Assembly (NCBI GenBank): GCA_020746105.1
Contig: CM036617.1
Span: 19,040,037-19,104,036, forward strand
DNA from: Trogon surrucura
Lineage: Eukaryota > Chordata > Aves > Trogoniformes > Trogonidae
Reading direction: 5' to 3'
Length of the DNA stretch: 64,000 nt
This document shows positions 11,259 through 22,723 of this stretch, one piece after another (position 1 is the first letter of the stretch; every line of letters begins with the position of its first letter). Both the position numbers and the translations under genes were made by a program. The notes below the pieces were generated by a model. The model searched no databases. It had not been told where the DNA came from and saw nothing but the letters and a program-made list of their open reading frames with translations.

Positions 11259-13595
11259 GTAAGTATGATCAACTTAATAAGTGAAAACTGTATAGTGGAA
11301 GGTTTTGCGGTGTGTGATAGCTTTAAATAGCTGTTTTGACTATGTCAACACACAGAATTGGGCAGTCTTGTATTTACAATTTTATATTTGTGTTGTTCTT
11401 TTTGTGTATTTTGAAAGACAGTCTAAATAGAAATTGTGTGTAAAAATATGTCTCTACAGAGAGGAATAAATGAATAGCTCTTAGAGTCTAAGGTACATTT
11501 GCTGTATGGAATAGAAGACAAAACTTTTCAAATAAAAGGATAGAGAACAATAGGGTTTTATTTGTTTTTAATTTTTTTTTTTTAAAATTTGTCCTTCGGC
11601 CTCATAGGTAAATGCTAGCCTGTACAGGGTATTGTTTAAAAAGAAACTGGAGTATCTAAATATGATATATCGCAGTCTCATTTCGAGTGTGGGGTGTTGC
11701 TCCTTGGACTTAAATTACTTTGAGAAGATTCAGTGTGTTTGGTAAAGATGAAACATCTGCACTGGGCTGAATAGCATCTATTTTACTATGTCTATTTTCG
11801 TACATGTATGTGAACCACTCCATGTTTTGTATGGGATGAAAATTAATTTTGACAGGTTGACTTTACAGATGACAGCCAGCTGAGAATGTTTCAAGATGCG
11901 AAGTTTTTGAATAATCTCATGGGACGTAGGGTAGTCAGAAGGGAGCAGGAAGGTGCACAGTAAATTAATTTTGTGTCTCTGGAATTTCATACAGAGAAGA
12001 CTGAAGTCTTCAAACTTGTCAACACATGGCATAATGAACTTAAATGTGACAAATTACTAGACTGTAGAACACCTGGTCTTCCTGTGCTGTGCTGCAGTTA
12101 ACATGATTATGTTTTTTTTTTTAAGATACATAAGCCTAAAATAAAAGATGCTTTCTTATGTTATGGGCTGTGAAATTTATAAACAGGAAAACTAGCAGAA
12201 ACTTGAAAAATTCCACTATCTGCATGCACCTGTGTGATGTGTCACTGTCTTTAAAACCTTATTGTAGGTCTTACTGTACTGAATGTAAAGGTTAGTGTCA
12301 GAAGATAAGGACTGAGAGCGATGACAACACATACCTGATCAGTGCGTTAAGAAATGAACTGACAGATGGTGGTGATGCTGAATTTTCAGAATCCCGGTGC
12401 CTCTTTCCGGATTTCAGCATGGTGTGCCATCTCATATCTGGTATTGATGTGGACGAGGTAGTCTACAGTTCTACTTTTCTCAGGGCTCTGTGCTAGGATT
12501 TGCTTCTTCATCAAAATCGATTGTAACCCTGTCTTTGCAAAGTTACTCGTAAATCATTCCTGTATTAAAATGGAAGAAATCAGACAGGTGTTTGGAGAGA
12601 GTAGGAGAGGTTTAGTCAAGGCTATGAAATATATGAAAGTGTAATTAAAGAGTCAGAAGGTAATAAATCTGGGAGATAATTTGGAGATTCTGCTCTAAAT
12701 GAACAGCTTGTTGGCACTCTTCTTCCCCACTCTTCAGACTGCTGTTCTACCCAAGTACACCCCGCAGTCCCCTGGCTTGCACCTCCGCTGATACAGTGGA
12801 TCAGTCAGTTTAATTCATCTGAAAGGCCCTCAAGCTCTGATGTGTTTGAATTCTACATTCAGAAGCAACCTTGGCTTATGTTTTGTGCACAAACTCGTGG
12901 CAAAACCTGGAGAGTCCTTTCTTCCCTTTACCGTCTGTGCATATTCTACGAAAAGTGTTTCAGCCTTTCTGTGGAGATTTGCTGCTAGCTTGATAGATGT
13001 TACTCCACTGAAAATCCTGCGAGGAAATAGGCTGCTTAATACCCCTGTCAGGTTTGCTTTTCAGTCTGTCAGGCTGTTGCCTCCTTTTTCCATTGCTCTC
13101 TTGCCTGGCATGTTTGTGTGCTGAGATTCTCTTAAGCTTTGTTGATCAAGTCTGCAGAAAAAACAAGAGTCTTTTTGATTTTTATGTATTCTATAAAATT
13201 TTCAAGTTACATAAAACTATTGTGTATCTAGAAAAGGATGAAAAAAAAGTATAAGACTATACACACATACACATATATTCTAGAGACTGATCACTTTTAA
13301 GGTATGGTATATTAGTGTTCTTTCCAGTACCCTCTCATTACAAGTTGCTATCAAGAATAATTTGCTGGAGGAAGACTTGCACAGGCCTTGTGTTAACATA
13401 GGCAGCTTTTAAGTTTGGTGAAGAACCTTGATGCTTGCATAAAAGAAAAACTTGTCTTTTCATTGCAAAGGACAGCTTTGAAAACATGAGAAAATGTAAA
13501 CAAACAACAGGGTGGAAAGGAATAATTAGTCAGTCTGGCCTCCTGAATAGGAAACAAGGTAAAGAGGAGGCAGTGAATCAAAATATTTTACTTTG

Positions 13596-13663
13596 GTATA
13601 TATATGTATATATATGTGTGTGATTTTATAGATATATATATATATATATCTATATATATAAAA
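13596..13663. repeat. (TA)n/(TG)n microsatellite with palindromic core
   Basis: TA-rich dinucleotide repeat. The centre, TATAGATATATATATATATA followed by TCTATA, is a self-complementary palindrome that could extrude as a cruciform. Confidence 0.85.
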
Positions 13664-14550
13664 TACCTAGAACAGCATGCTGGTTGTCAAGTGTATGCTG
13701 TCCATCTAAGAAAAAAACCCAGATATATATCTGTCAGTCTCCAGGGCCAGATCTTAACAGGCAAGTGTGCTGGGTGGGCAGGTTAGTCTCAGCTCTAAGG
13801 GGCTGCCAAGGAGGGTAATTTCCTCTGTGAGTTTCATCATGTCTTTCAGGAGAAATGCAGCATATTTTTCTCTGTTGATACACAGAGAATAAATAAAGCA
13901 GGTTGAAGCCGAGTTCCTTGGGAAATGTCTGATGCACACAACTTACTACCCAGCTAATTTTGCAAGTATTGATTACAGATCAGTGTTACAAAACAGTAGG
14001 CAGCTGCAGGTGCTGTTGGGTCTGAAATGGTGATACCAGGGTACATGATCCATCAGCCCCTACCTGTCTGTCCTTTTGCTGACCAGGGACAGCACCCAGT
14101 GCCCTCTCACCCCAGTTTCCTGGCTGTGGATGTAAGCCTGACCCTTACTTTACTGCGTGGCCAGGGCAGAGGGTTTCATTTGTTACCTTGCTCTGGCTGC
14201 TGTGAGCATGGGCAGGGCTGCCCGTCACTTTCCCCAGGCAGTGCCCCTCGTGGGATTTGCGCGTCTGGTCATCTCTCTGCTGGTTCTTAGCCCTCCTTCT
14301 TGCTGCCATTGTACTTCATTTTCTACGCTCCAGTCTCCTTCCAACTAAGAAGCCTGTCCCTAGTTACTTTCCGTTGTTTTCAGTCTTTCTACGCTTATAA
14401 CCACACTTAGTATTTCTCATGTTGTTACTTGGTTAATCTCAGCCTCGTACAGCATAACTCATACGGACCAATATTCCCTCCAATGATCTGTGGAGTTTGG
14501 ACATTGCTCACGCAACTCACCCTCAACCACCTGGAGATTCAGCCATCCCT

Positions 14551-14592
14551 TTCTGAGCTTTCTGTAACTACTCTAAGCTTCTGAGCTTTCTG
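14551..14592. repeat. 14-bp direct repeat, period 28
   Basis: TTCTGAGCTTTCTG occurs at 14551-14564 and again at 14579-14592. A small local duplication with no known role. Confidence 0.7.
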
Positions 14593-15020
14593 ATCCTGCT
14601 GTACAGGTCTCTGATCAAGCTGCAGTCTCCTCTCTCAAAGTCCAGGGTCATTATTCTCTTAGTCATCATCCTTGTTTCTTCTAGGATCTTGAACTCCCTT
14701 TTCTCATTTTGCAGCCAAGCGTGCTATTGACCTGCACTCACCTTACAAGTAAATGTGCTTGCATATGCATGAGTAGCAGTTCCAGCCAACTTGGAGAAAT
14801 GGTCTTAAATGTGCTCTAGAAATCTCGGTTGCTTGTGCTCTGCTGTGTTGTCCTTTGAGCAGTGCCAGGGTGGCTAAGGTACCAAGAGCACCAGGACCTG
14901 TAACTGCAGTGTTGAGGCTTCTTTTACTATTGTAAAGAAGCCTCTATGTTGGTCTTCTGAATGATTGTCAACCATGACATCCTCTTTGGCTTTCTCTTTC
15001 ATCCTGACCCCTAAACCCTT

Positions 15021-15122
15021 GATTAGATTGACTTTCCTTGACCCAGAAAATCTTGATTAGATTGGCTCTCCTAGACCCATACACTTTTCATTAGATTGGC
15101 CCACCCTTGTATTAGTAGAGTA
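15021..15122. repeat. Minisatellite of 34-bp unit, three copies
   Basis: GATTAGATTG at 15021, GATTAGATTGG at 15055 and CATTAGATTGG at 15089 start three units exactly 34 bp apart. The first two share GAC/GCTCTCCT(T/A)GACCCA; the third decays after about 20 bp. Ancient local tandem duplication. Confidence 0.8.
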
Positions 15123-18100
15123 CCATGCGTTTGAGCTCCTGAATTTAGGAGGCTAAAGCTGGCTGGTAGAATAAGTAACACAGCAAAAGCAATTTCTCTG
15201 CTTGTTTTGGTTATTAATCAGACCATCTGGGAAGCCTGTTAATTCAGATTTGTGTCACTTCAGTTGATTTGTTTTCTTCTGTTTTCAAATGGTTGCTCAT
15301 CCTGTCTTCTGAACACTTTAAGTGTTAAATATAGATGTAACATATATTGAAAGGCAAGTAATACACATCTCTTCTCTTGAAATAGCTTCTGGGAGTATTT
15401 AACTCTTTTCAGTCTATTTTAAATCTGAACTTGTTCTGCAGTAGAAGAAATCACTATGTTGAAGGAGTTCACTAATGGAATATTTATAAATATTTAATAA
15501 ATATAGGAACTTCTTATTAGGAGGAAGCACTAACTTCTGTAAGATTGTTGTACAGCAGCTTTACAGAAGTGACCTCAGATTCTTTGACTGGCTCATATTT
15601 CAAAAAAGGACTGGAAATATTCCAGGTGCAGATTAGGAACTCTTTTGTCATTTAGAAATTAAAAGATTGTACTGGTCTTAAATTTCCTGTTTAATTTCTT
15701 TTGTGCGAGGGCAGATTTTGCTTTGAGTGTCTTAAGATTGTTTTTTTAAAGAGTTGAGAGATGCTCAGCTTTTCACCCAAATAGAGGCATGGTGTTAGTG
15801 TAAACACACTCAAGATCTTTGTATAAGCTTAATTAACAAACCTCAGGAAAGGCAGTATTTTAAGTCTGATACACCATTCATTTCAATTAATTTAAAAAAA
15901 GAGAAAGATTACTAATGCTTGATTTTTCTTTACTCAGTAGCAAACAGAAGGGATATTCTTCTTAAAACCATACAATGTTTGTTCTTTCGAGTTTTACTCT
16001 TTGAACTTATTTTCTGAAAATCTTTGTCAACTTGCTTTGAATTGAAGCAGGTCCCTGAGCGTTTTAAGTGTTTTGTTTGGTTACTTACGTGCATCTCCCA
16101 CCAGTGTTAGGGAATGATGATGTCTGGCCACCTCAGTTTCTGTTGATGAATAGAACCGTCAGCTGTGCTTTCATTTGTAGTAGCAGAATAATCCATTGGT
16201 TTCAGTATTGCTCTTAGCAGCTGATTTAAAATGTCTTTCTATACAAGCTTGCTCCCAAGAAGTCATTGTATTTCGCACCAAAATATGAAGCAGAATTGGT
16301 TTCTGGTTTGTCAGCTGAGTTCGTGCTGACATTTAAAGGCTACCGTAGTGCGAGGACTACATTGTGGTGTTGGCGTGTTGTTAGTGTTCTGTATTAGAAG
16401 TCAGGAAAACTCACTAAATGACTTACCTGCTTTTTGTCTGTCTTTATGAGAAAACCTTACGCATTTCTTATTCCAGAAGAGTGAGTGCATGAAAGCGCAA
16501 AAATCAAAGAATAGCTGTAATTTCAGTTGGAGTTGGATTGTGGTCTGAGTGGCATCTAATGAATTAGTGAAAAGCTGGTACTGCCTTTTCTAGTCGATGA
16601 AAAGAAAACCTGGTTCATACATTCAGATTTTTAGCATGACTGAACTCCAGATTTGGCTAATGATTAAGAAATAAATTCTAAAGAAAGTGTCAAATCCTAC
16701 AATGTGAGGAAACTTTTCTCAGTAGTAGAATGTGTTTGTCTCAAATTGTTCTGTTTGGAACATACTGTGGAAAAGAGGCAGTAATGAGCCAAAATGCTGA
16801 CATTGGTTTGAGAAGTTACATCACTGATGTGGTTTGGGGATTGTTTGTATTCAACTTTCTTTAAACTTTATCTACCATTACTTTCTTACCAAACTCGACC
16901 TTAACACCTTTCCTCTCCCTCGAGTCTGAGGGCTGTATTCTTTTGGTTCAGAGGCTGTTTGAATTCTGATAGCACTTGTCTTTTTTGGTTTGGTTGCTAA
17001 GCAGCGTAGAAAAATTGACCAACACTAACTGATAATTAATTTAATGCAATTATTAAAGTAAGACATCAGTGCAGAACAGCAATCTGGTGGGTGGAATTTT
17101 CTCATATTTGAATGAGAAAAGCTGTGGTGAATTTTCCTCCACATCGTGGGCTGCTCTTTTGGATTTTTTTTTTAAACTTTTCCTGTGGAGAGAGTAGTTT
17201 CTTCACCTTGTCAGACTTTTCACTGCAGCCATGATCCTGATCCTTAATACTAGAGAAGCTGTGAAAAATTCTGCATTTGCAACCCTGTGTACAGTGTGTC
17301 TGTCTGCGTGGTAAAGAGAAGTGAACACAGGTTGCATAGCTGCCACACAGCACTACTACTTGGGGTACTTTGTCAGCAGTGGACAGCAACTGTACGTAGA
17401 ATAACGTGAAATGTGGAAAAACAAACAAAAAATGTTTCTCTTGCAGAGGTTTTTTTTTACTACTTCAGCCCCCTTGCTGAAGAGGTTGCACATTCGTTAA
17501 CATGGCAGTCTCTTTAAATGTATCTTACTGTGCCTGGTGTTTCAGACCTAATTCCAGGTTTGAATCCCTTCCAGCTGCTGCAGTAAAAATTTACATCTGC
17601 TTTGGTTGTTTTTGTTTCAGTTAGTCAACAGGCCAAACTTCAACACATAGCTTCATTGCAAAGGTAATTAGTGTTAGCTGTCAAACACTGAGACAAGTTT
17701 AAGATTGCTGGGTGCTCCAACTTCGGTTCTCCAATGTGCTGTGTTATCTGCTCAGCAGTGCACTGTCAGTAAATGGGCAAAACACGCTGGATAAAAACTT
17801 CCTTTGATCTTTTTTTTCATTAAAATATTATTTGCTTTATTATTTCTGCTAATTGCTTATAGAAGAGCAGTACTGGGTTATCAGAAGTACTTAAACAACA
17901 TTGTGTTATAATTGAGGCTTAATTTATTTTAAAAACTTGTCCGTCATTCCAAGAGCGTGGGCTGCTTCTCGGGTGCGTTTCCACTTTTTCAGTGTTTTAA
18001 CCGGTGGCCGGCACCAAAACTGCCCTGTTTAACCACAGCTGTGGTTGCATTTGGTTTCCTTTTTTGTTTATTTAAGCAGGGTGCCTCTCCTGTTGCATAT

Positions 18101-18370
18101 TCTGTCCCATTTGCTACCGTTAACAGCTCAAGGCTCTCCAGGACCCCTCTTGCTGCTCTGCAGTACTGCTTGGGTGCTTCATGGACTGTTTATAGTGACA
18201 TTCCCACCAGGGAGTATGAAGTTTTCTCCAGTGGCGTAACTCAGGTTACTTTATTCAGAGCAGTGTGGTGCAGAAAAGACATAATGCTGTCCACTTGAAA
18301 TGAGCAGCATTGAGAGGAAAGGTGGTGTAAAGCTGCATGATCTTAGTCAAAAGAGACTGGTCTTTTGTAT

Positions 18371-18421
18371 ACGTGTGTGCGTGCACATGTGTATATATAT
18401 ATATGTATATATATATATATG
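18371..18421. repeat. (TG)n(TA)n microsatellite
   Basis: GTGTGTGCGTGCACATGTG followed by TA dinucleotides. An alternating purine-pyrimidine tract of the kind that can adopt Z-DNA. Confidence 0.85.
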
Positions 18422-19438
18422 CAGCTGTTTTAGTTGGTTAAGTACTCCTTTGGTAAGTGTATGTACAAGCCATGAGTATTACAAACACTATCAGTTCTGT
18501 GTTGTGCCTTTTTTAAATGTAGCTGTGGTGCCCCTGTGTGCCTTGCACGATACCAGTGTCCCCCCAAATATTTTACTCCCCTAATGCGAAGGCTCATGAA
18601 CTCTGAAAGAAATTTAAATATTGCTTTTTCGAATTTGGGTTTGATAGGGTCAGGTGTAATAATGGCAGCCAATTACAAAGTTTACTGAAGTCAAATGATC
18701 TGTTGGGAGACGGAGCATCTGTTCTCATGCAATCTCTCCAGTATTGTTGCAATACAGTATTTTTGCTTTCTTGCTAATTTTTGTCCCTTCATGTATAGAG
18801 TGTTAGTGTAACGTTGAATTGTCCTGAGTAACTGGGTAAAACAACAGTATTGCTAGCACTGCTGGTTACATAAGCCTTGAAGAAGGTAAAGCCTTTCTCT
18901 AGCGGGATGCAGGGAAGTGAAATTTCTTTTAAAGTAGAAATAGCTCTCCCTTACCTCTTTCTGCAGTTAGGCATTTACCCATACGGTGTTTGTTCTTCTA
19001 ATATTGCCGTCGCCGTGAGATGACGGGGATGATGTTCTGTGCGCACTTCTCGCGGTGAAGGCCACTGACAGGGATCAGTGCTGTCTCAGTCCTTGACATG
19101 ACATCTGTGTATCTTCAATACTGAATAACGTTGGTGTTTCTTCTACTGTGTTTTACTGGGAATCGTAGATAATTTGCTTTTGTCGGCATCTTTTAGTGTT
19201 CTTTGTTTGCTCTCTTTCCTGGGAGGATTCGTAACCGTTCTTGAGAGTTCTCAGTTTCGTATCTTCCCTCCTCTCCCAATATTCACTTGCATTTTTCAAG
19301 CTAGATTGTCCTGTTGTAGCCCAAATACTGTTTTGTAAATATGTTGGCCATAGTTAGAATTAATGAGGGCTTCTAATTTAATCAAATTTTGTTAATCTAC
19401 CATTCAGATTAATTTATATGTTTAATTCCATACTTTAG

Positions 19439-19907
19439 ATCACTTGGTCTTGCAATGGCACCTCGTGTGAGATTTCTTCAAAAAGTGCGGAAGCAGCTGT
19501 GTGGGAGTGGGGAAGCTGATGGGACGGATCACTTGAAGGAGACAGAACAAAATCAAAACACTCCCTCCTCAGTAAACGCAGAAGGAGTGGAGAAATGTGG
19601 AACTAATTTCAATGAAAAGGCATCTCTTAACAAAACCAAGGAAAAGGAGAGAAGGAAAGAAATGGAAGAATGTTCTGCTTCTAGTGAAGGTGATGAGGAG
19701 AGTGGTGAGTCAGAGGATGAATCTAAAGAGGTATCTGAGGAGGAGGAGGAGGAAAAAGAAGTTCCGAGCAGGGTACCAAACCCGGACTCCATGCAGTTCT
19801 TCAAAGATGACGACAGCGATGATGATGATGATACTCAAGATCTTGATTTGCTGACAGTGAAACGACGGAATGTTTTTGGCGTGGAAGCTAAAGATAATCC
19901 AGCACCG
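19439..19907 (+). CDS. DDX10: DDX10 internal exon (end of the extension domain and acidic tail)
   Basis: This 469-bp exon has one base that completes a Leu codon, then 156 codons. It opens with SLGLAMAPRVRFLQK, the invariant end of the DDX10 extension domain. It then becomes low-complexity and charged: Glu/Ser-rich at about residues 81-107 (including a run of six Glu), Asp-rich at about 122-135, then the basic TVKRRNVFG segment, which is conserved in DDX10. The acceptor (CATACTTTAG) has a weak pyrimidine tract; the donor is GTAAGT. The exon ends in phase 0 (Pro codon CCG). An ATG at 19455 is internal to the exon and not a start. Acidic and basic tails of this kind are known in nucleolar helicases; a role in nucleolar binding is inference. 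The remaining lysine-rich C-terminal exons were not found in the 44 kb that follow. Confidence 0.96.
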
Positions 19908-20908
19908 GTAAGTGCACTTTTACAGTAAGGCTCATGAATCTTAATGATTCTATTTTGGACATACTCCAAGTAAAGAGGAAGAGAAAAGAGAAAATTCTGC
20001 TCTTTGCAGAATACTCCCTTGAAGTCAGAAGTGTTCTCCGTATGTATCGGAGGTCAGAATTAATCCCAAAAGCGAAGTGGTGTGACTTACACTTTTGTGA
20101 TTGTTATTAGCATGAAATAATTTTATTTGCGTAACAAATATCCTTGTAGTTGCTTTAATTCAAAACCATGATTTGAGTGCCTGGAAAATTGTGACAGTTT
20201 TAATTCTTACCACTTCCTGATTTGCTTATACCTCTCTAAATACCTGCCACTTTGAGTCATAAGTTTGATGCTGCACCACGGTTTTTGGCACTGGGAATGA
20301 AATTGCAGTATGTGATGAGCTACTTCCTGATAAAATATAACAAATGATCTTTACCATAACATAACCCTGAAACCATGATTTTTACTTTCAGTAGGACCTT
20401 TGCCATTAGGAATTGAGCCAGTATCAGGGAGAGAGAGGAGAGAGTGCGTGCACTTATCGTAAAGCTTGTTTAAAGGATTCATGTAGATCTTCCATTTTCT
20501 TGGCGAGTAGCTTCATAAATCAGGATTTCTCTGTGCTTGATGCTCTAAGAAGTGTTGCTTTCATTTAATCTTTAAATACACTGTTATAGTAAGGGTGTGT
20601 GTTTATTATTTCTATTAAGCAGATCTGGTACGTGCATATTGTGAATTTTTTTGTGTATCCTTTGTTATCTAGCAACTCTATCTCTGTAGTAGGGATCCAA
20701 GTGAAATAGCCATCTGGTTCAGCAAGATGTTTTTCTGAACCGATATGCATGCAAGGGGAGCCTCCTGTTAACCAAAGTATTTATTTTTCCAGCTGGTATT
20801 TTAAATCTTTCTTCTTCTGTGCTGTTACTTAACAGCACAGGGCACTTGTCATGAACTTATGCTAATCGACCCACTAGCTGCATTTATAAGCTGTGTCTTT
20901 GCTTTTAG
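19908..20908. other. Start of the giant DDX10 intron
   Basis: It begins with the GTAAGT donor of exon 19439-19907. No repeat or gene is recognised in this kilobase. The end carries a TGTGTCTTTGCTTTTAG pyrimidine tract that looks like a splice acceptor for the candidate exon at 20909. Confidence 0.6.
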
Positions 20909-21127
20909 CATTTAGTGAAGTGTATAAACTACTCTTATCAGCTAACTTTTGAGGATGAGCGGTTGCACAACACCCAAACCACTCTCGCCTCTGCTGTGCA
21001 AAAGCTGCTGCAGGTCACCAGCTTGTCTGAGAACTATGGGAAGAGGATGCTCCTGGAATTACCTTTCTGTTCCTGTTACCCTAAGCCTGAGCTGTCTTGC
21101 ACCAGCACAGCCACTGCCTGGCAGTAG
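20909..21127 (+). other. Candidate alternative terminal exon of DDX10 (unproven)
   Basis: A good acceptor (TGTCTTTGCTTTTAG) precedes a frame that stays open for 72 codons and ends at TAG 21125-21127. AATAAA follows at 21140-21145. The frame begins in phase 0, compatible with the phase-0 end of the DDX10 exon at 19907 only 1.0 kb upstream. It contains FEDERLHNTQTTLASAVQ and YGKRMLLELPF. It has no internal donor of note and I recognise no domain. It could be a cryptic polyadenylated last exon giving a truncated DDX10, or a chance open frame. No known DDX10 sequence is matched. Confidence 0.3.
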
Positions 21128-21139
21128 CTTATATTTATT

Positions 21140-21145
21140 AATAAA
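21140..21145 (+). promoter_or_regulatory. Potential polyadenylation signal AATAAA
   Basis: A canonical hexamer lies 13 bases after the stop at 21127, in a TATTTATTAATAAATTAAG context. It is relevant only if the candidate exon at 20909 is real; AATAAA also occurs by chance in AT-rich introns. Confidence 0.3.
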
Positions 21146-22317
21146 TTAAGTTTCCTGTAGAAAAGAAATTGCTGTTTTAAAAACAAAATGGAGTACAAGG
21201 TTTCGTCTTGCGTTAAAGAGTGATATTCTCCCAACTTTTATATTGCTTTCACATTTTTTGAAATACTCAGAAAGTTTCCTGTTGCTTTTGTACATTGGAG
21301 AGTGAATTAGGAAGTGTTGTTTAGGAAATGTTAAAAGGAGAAACTTTAGTGTAAAAGAATGTACCAAGAAGTTTTATGAAAAGTAACGGTGATGCAGGAG
21401 GTAATTTGGAACATCACTGGGTAATCTTTTAACAGTTTTCCAGCACTTTTCCTTGTATTACCTGAAACCTCTTGCACGTGAGGACATAATAATGACCTGG
21501 TTTTAGTTACTAACTTTTTTCCTGTTACTGTGTGTTGGAGCGTCCTTCAAGGGAGGACGCGGGACCCAGTTTGACTACAGGATCAGTGATACATTTCTAG
21601 GATGACGCAGTGCATTAATTAGTAAGATCAAATGCTTCAGAGAGTCCAGGAGTACAAATGTAGAGCGTATGCTCAGCTGGCTCGCTTGGGAGTTGTGGGT
21701 TTTTTTTTTTAAAAAAAAAACCCAACAGTGTTCTGAGTGCCAAGTAAGAGTCCTGTGGAAACATTAGTATGTGATCATCTAATTGGGACATTATGAATGT
21801 GCCCAAAAAGGTTGAATTAATTTTGGATTTATGCTTTTAACATGTGTTCTGCAGTTTCACTGTAGTTACGTTGTGCTCCTTGTTGACAGAAGAACAGTCC
21901 TGCTGTGGTTGTTGGGCTTCAGGATGTCTTTGTACGAGGGAAAATTACATTTGGTTTAAATTTTAAAATAGCTGTTGTTAGGGACACCATTGCTTTCTCA
22001 TCCTTGTGTCTTCCCTAGCCCCTCCCATGGAAGAAGGAGCAAGAGGAGGGTTGGGCTGGCTCTGAGTATCCTGTGCCCTGAATTCTGAGCACAGGTGGGG
22101 TGGGCTCATCCATCTTTGTAACACGGAAAGGGAACGAGGCAAAAGGAGCAGGGGCTATTTAAACTGATGAAGTAAAAAGGGATTTTTGTGAATTCCTTTA
22201 GAACATTTTGTTTTTGCTGAATGTTCAAAATACCCAACCCAACAGTGGCAGGTAGGCCATGGTGTGAAATGAGAGGCATCCAATGTTGCTTCTTCTAATA
22301 GCAAGAGTTGCAGCTCT
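21146..22317. other. Intron, no gene seen
   Basis: Unique sequence apart from the T/A palindrome at 21697-21723. No exon-like frame. Confidence 0.55.
21697..21723. repeat. GGG-T11-A10-CCC palindrome
   Basis: GGG, eleven T, ten A, CCC: a nearly perfect inverted repeat with no loop, embedded in GTTGTGGG...CCCAAC. Such oligo(T)/oligo(A) junctions are deletion hotspots and often assembly-sensitive. Confidence 0.85.
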
Positions 22318-22723
22318 GTGGAGACCTATGGGGAGAGGCTGAGGGAGCTGGGGTTGTTTAGTCTGGAGAAGAGGAGGCTTAGAGGTGACCTCATCCCTCT
22401 CTATAACCACCTGAAGGGAAGTTATAGCCAGGTGGGGACTGGTCTCTTCTCCCAGGCAGTTAGCAACAGGACAAGGGGGCACGGGCTTAAGCTCTGCCAG
22501 GGAAAATTTAGGCTGGATATTAGAAAGAAATTCTTTACAGAGAGAGTGGTCAGGCATTGGAATGGCCTGCCCAGGGAGGTGGTGGATTCACCATCCCTGG
22601 AGGTTTTTAAACTGAGATTGGCGCTTAGTGCCACGATCTAGTAAACGGACTGGAGTTGGACCAAGGGTTGGACTTGATGATCTCTGAGGTCTTTTCCAAC
22701 CCAATCGATTCTATGATTCTATT
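22318..22723 (+). mobile_element. CR1 LINE 3' end, sense, relatively well preserved
   Basis: An open frame of 107 codons (22318-22641) reads as the CR1 ORF2 C-terminus: [20 protein letters not shown], then [20 protein letters not shown], then [19 protein letters not shown] and [14 protein letters not shown]. The 3' UTR ends with CTATGATTCTATT. The copy is 5'-truncated, as most CR1 insertions are. Only a C-terminal scrap of ORF2 is present, so it has no reverse-transcriptase function. Confidence 0.93.

Larger units (their letters stand above)
11259..19438. other. DDX10 intron between exons 11170-11258 and 19439-19907
   Basis: An 8.2-kb intron without recognisable CR1 or LTR elements. It holds the 34-bp tandem at 15021-15122 and AT microsatellites at 13596-13663 and 18371-18421. 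A GC-richer patch lies at about 13990-14350. Frames of up to 113 codons (12840-13124, 17102-17428 minus, 17957-18298) look like chance: no domain, no splice-bounded exon, no bias. Confidence 0.6.

Noticed and set aside
16110-16165. Possible C/D box snoRNA (ATGATGA ... TTGATGA)
   Set aside because: There is no D or D' box (CTGA) at the right spacing and no terminal stem, so the C-box-like strings are probably chance.
17540-17580. GGTTTGAATCCC resembling a tRNA T-arm
   Set aside because: No acceptor stem, A-box or cloverleaf can be drawn around it.
19553-19804. Serine-rich 83-codon minus-strand frame
   Set aside because: Antisense shadow of the Glu/Asp-rich DDX10 exon; GAG/GAT runs become CTC/ATC on the other strand.
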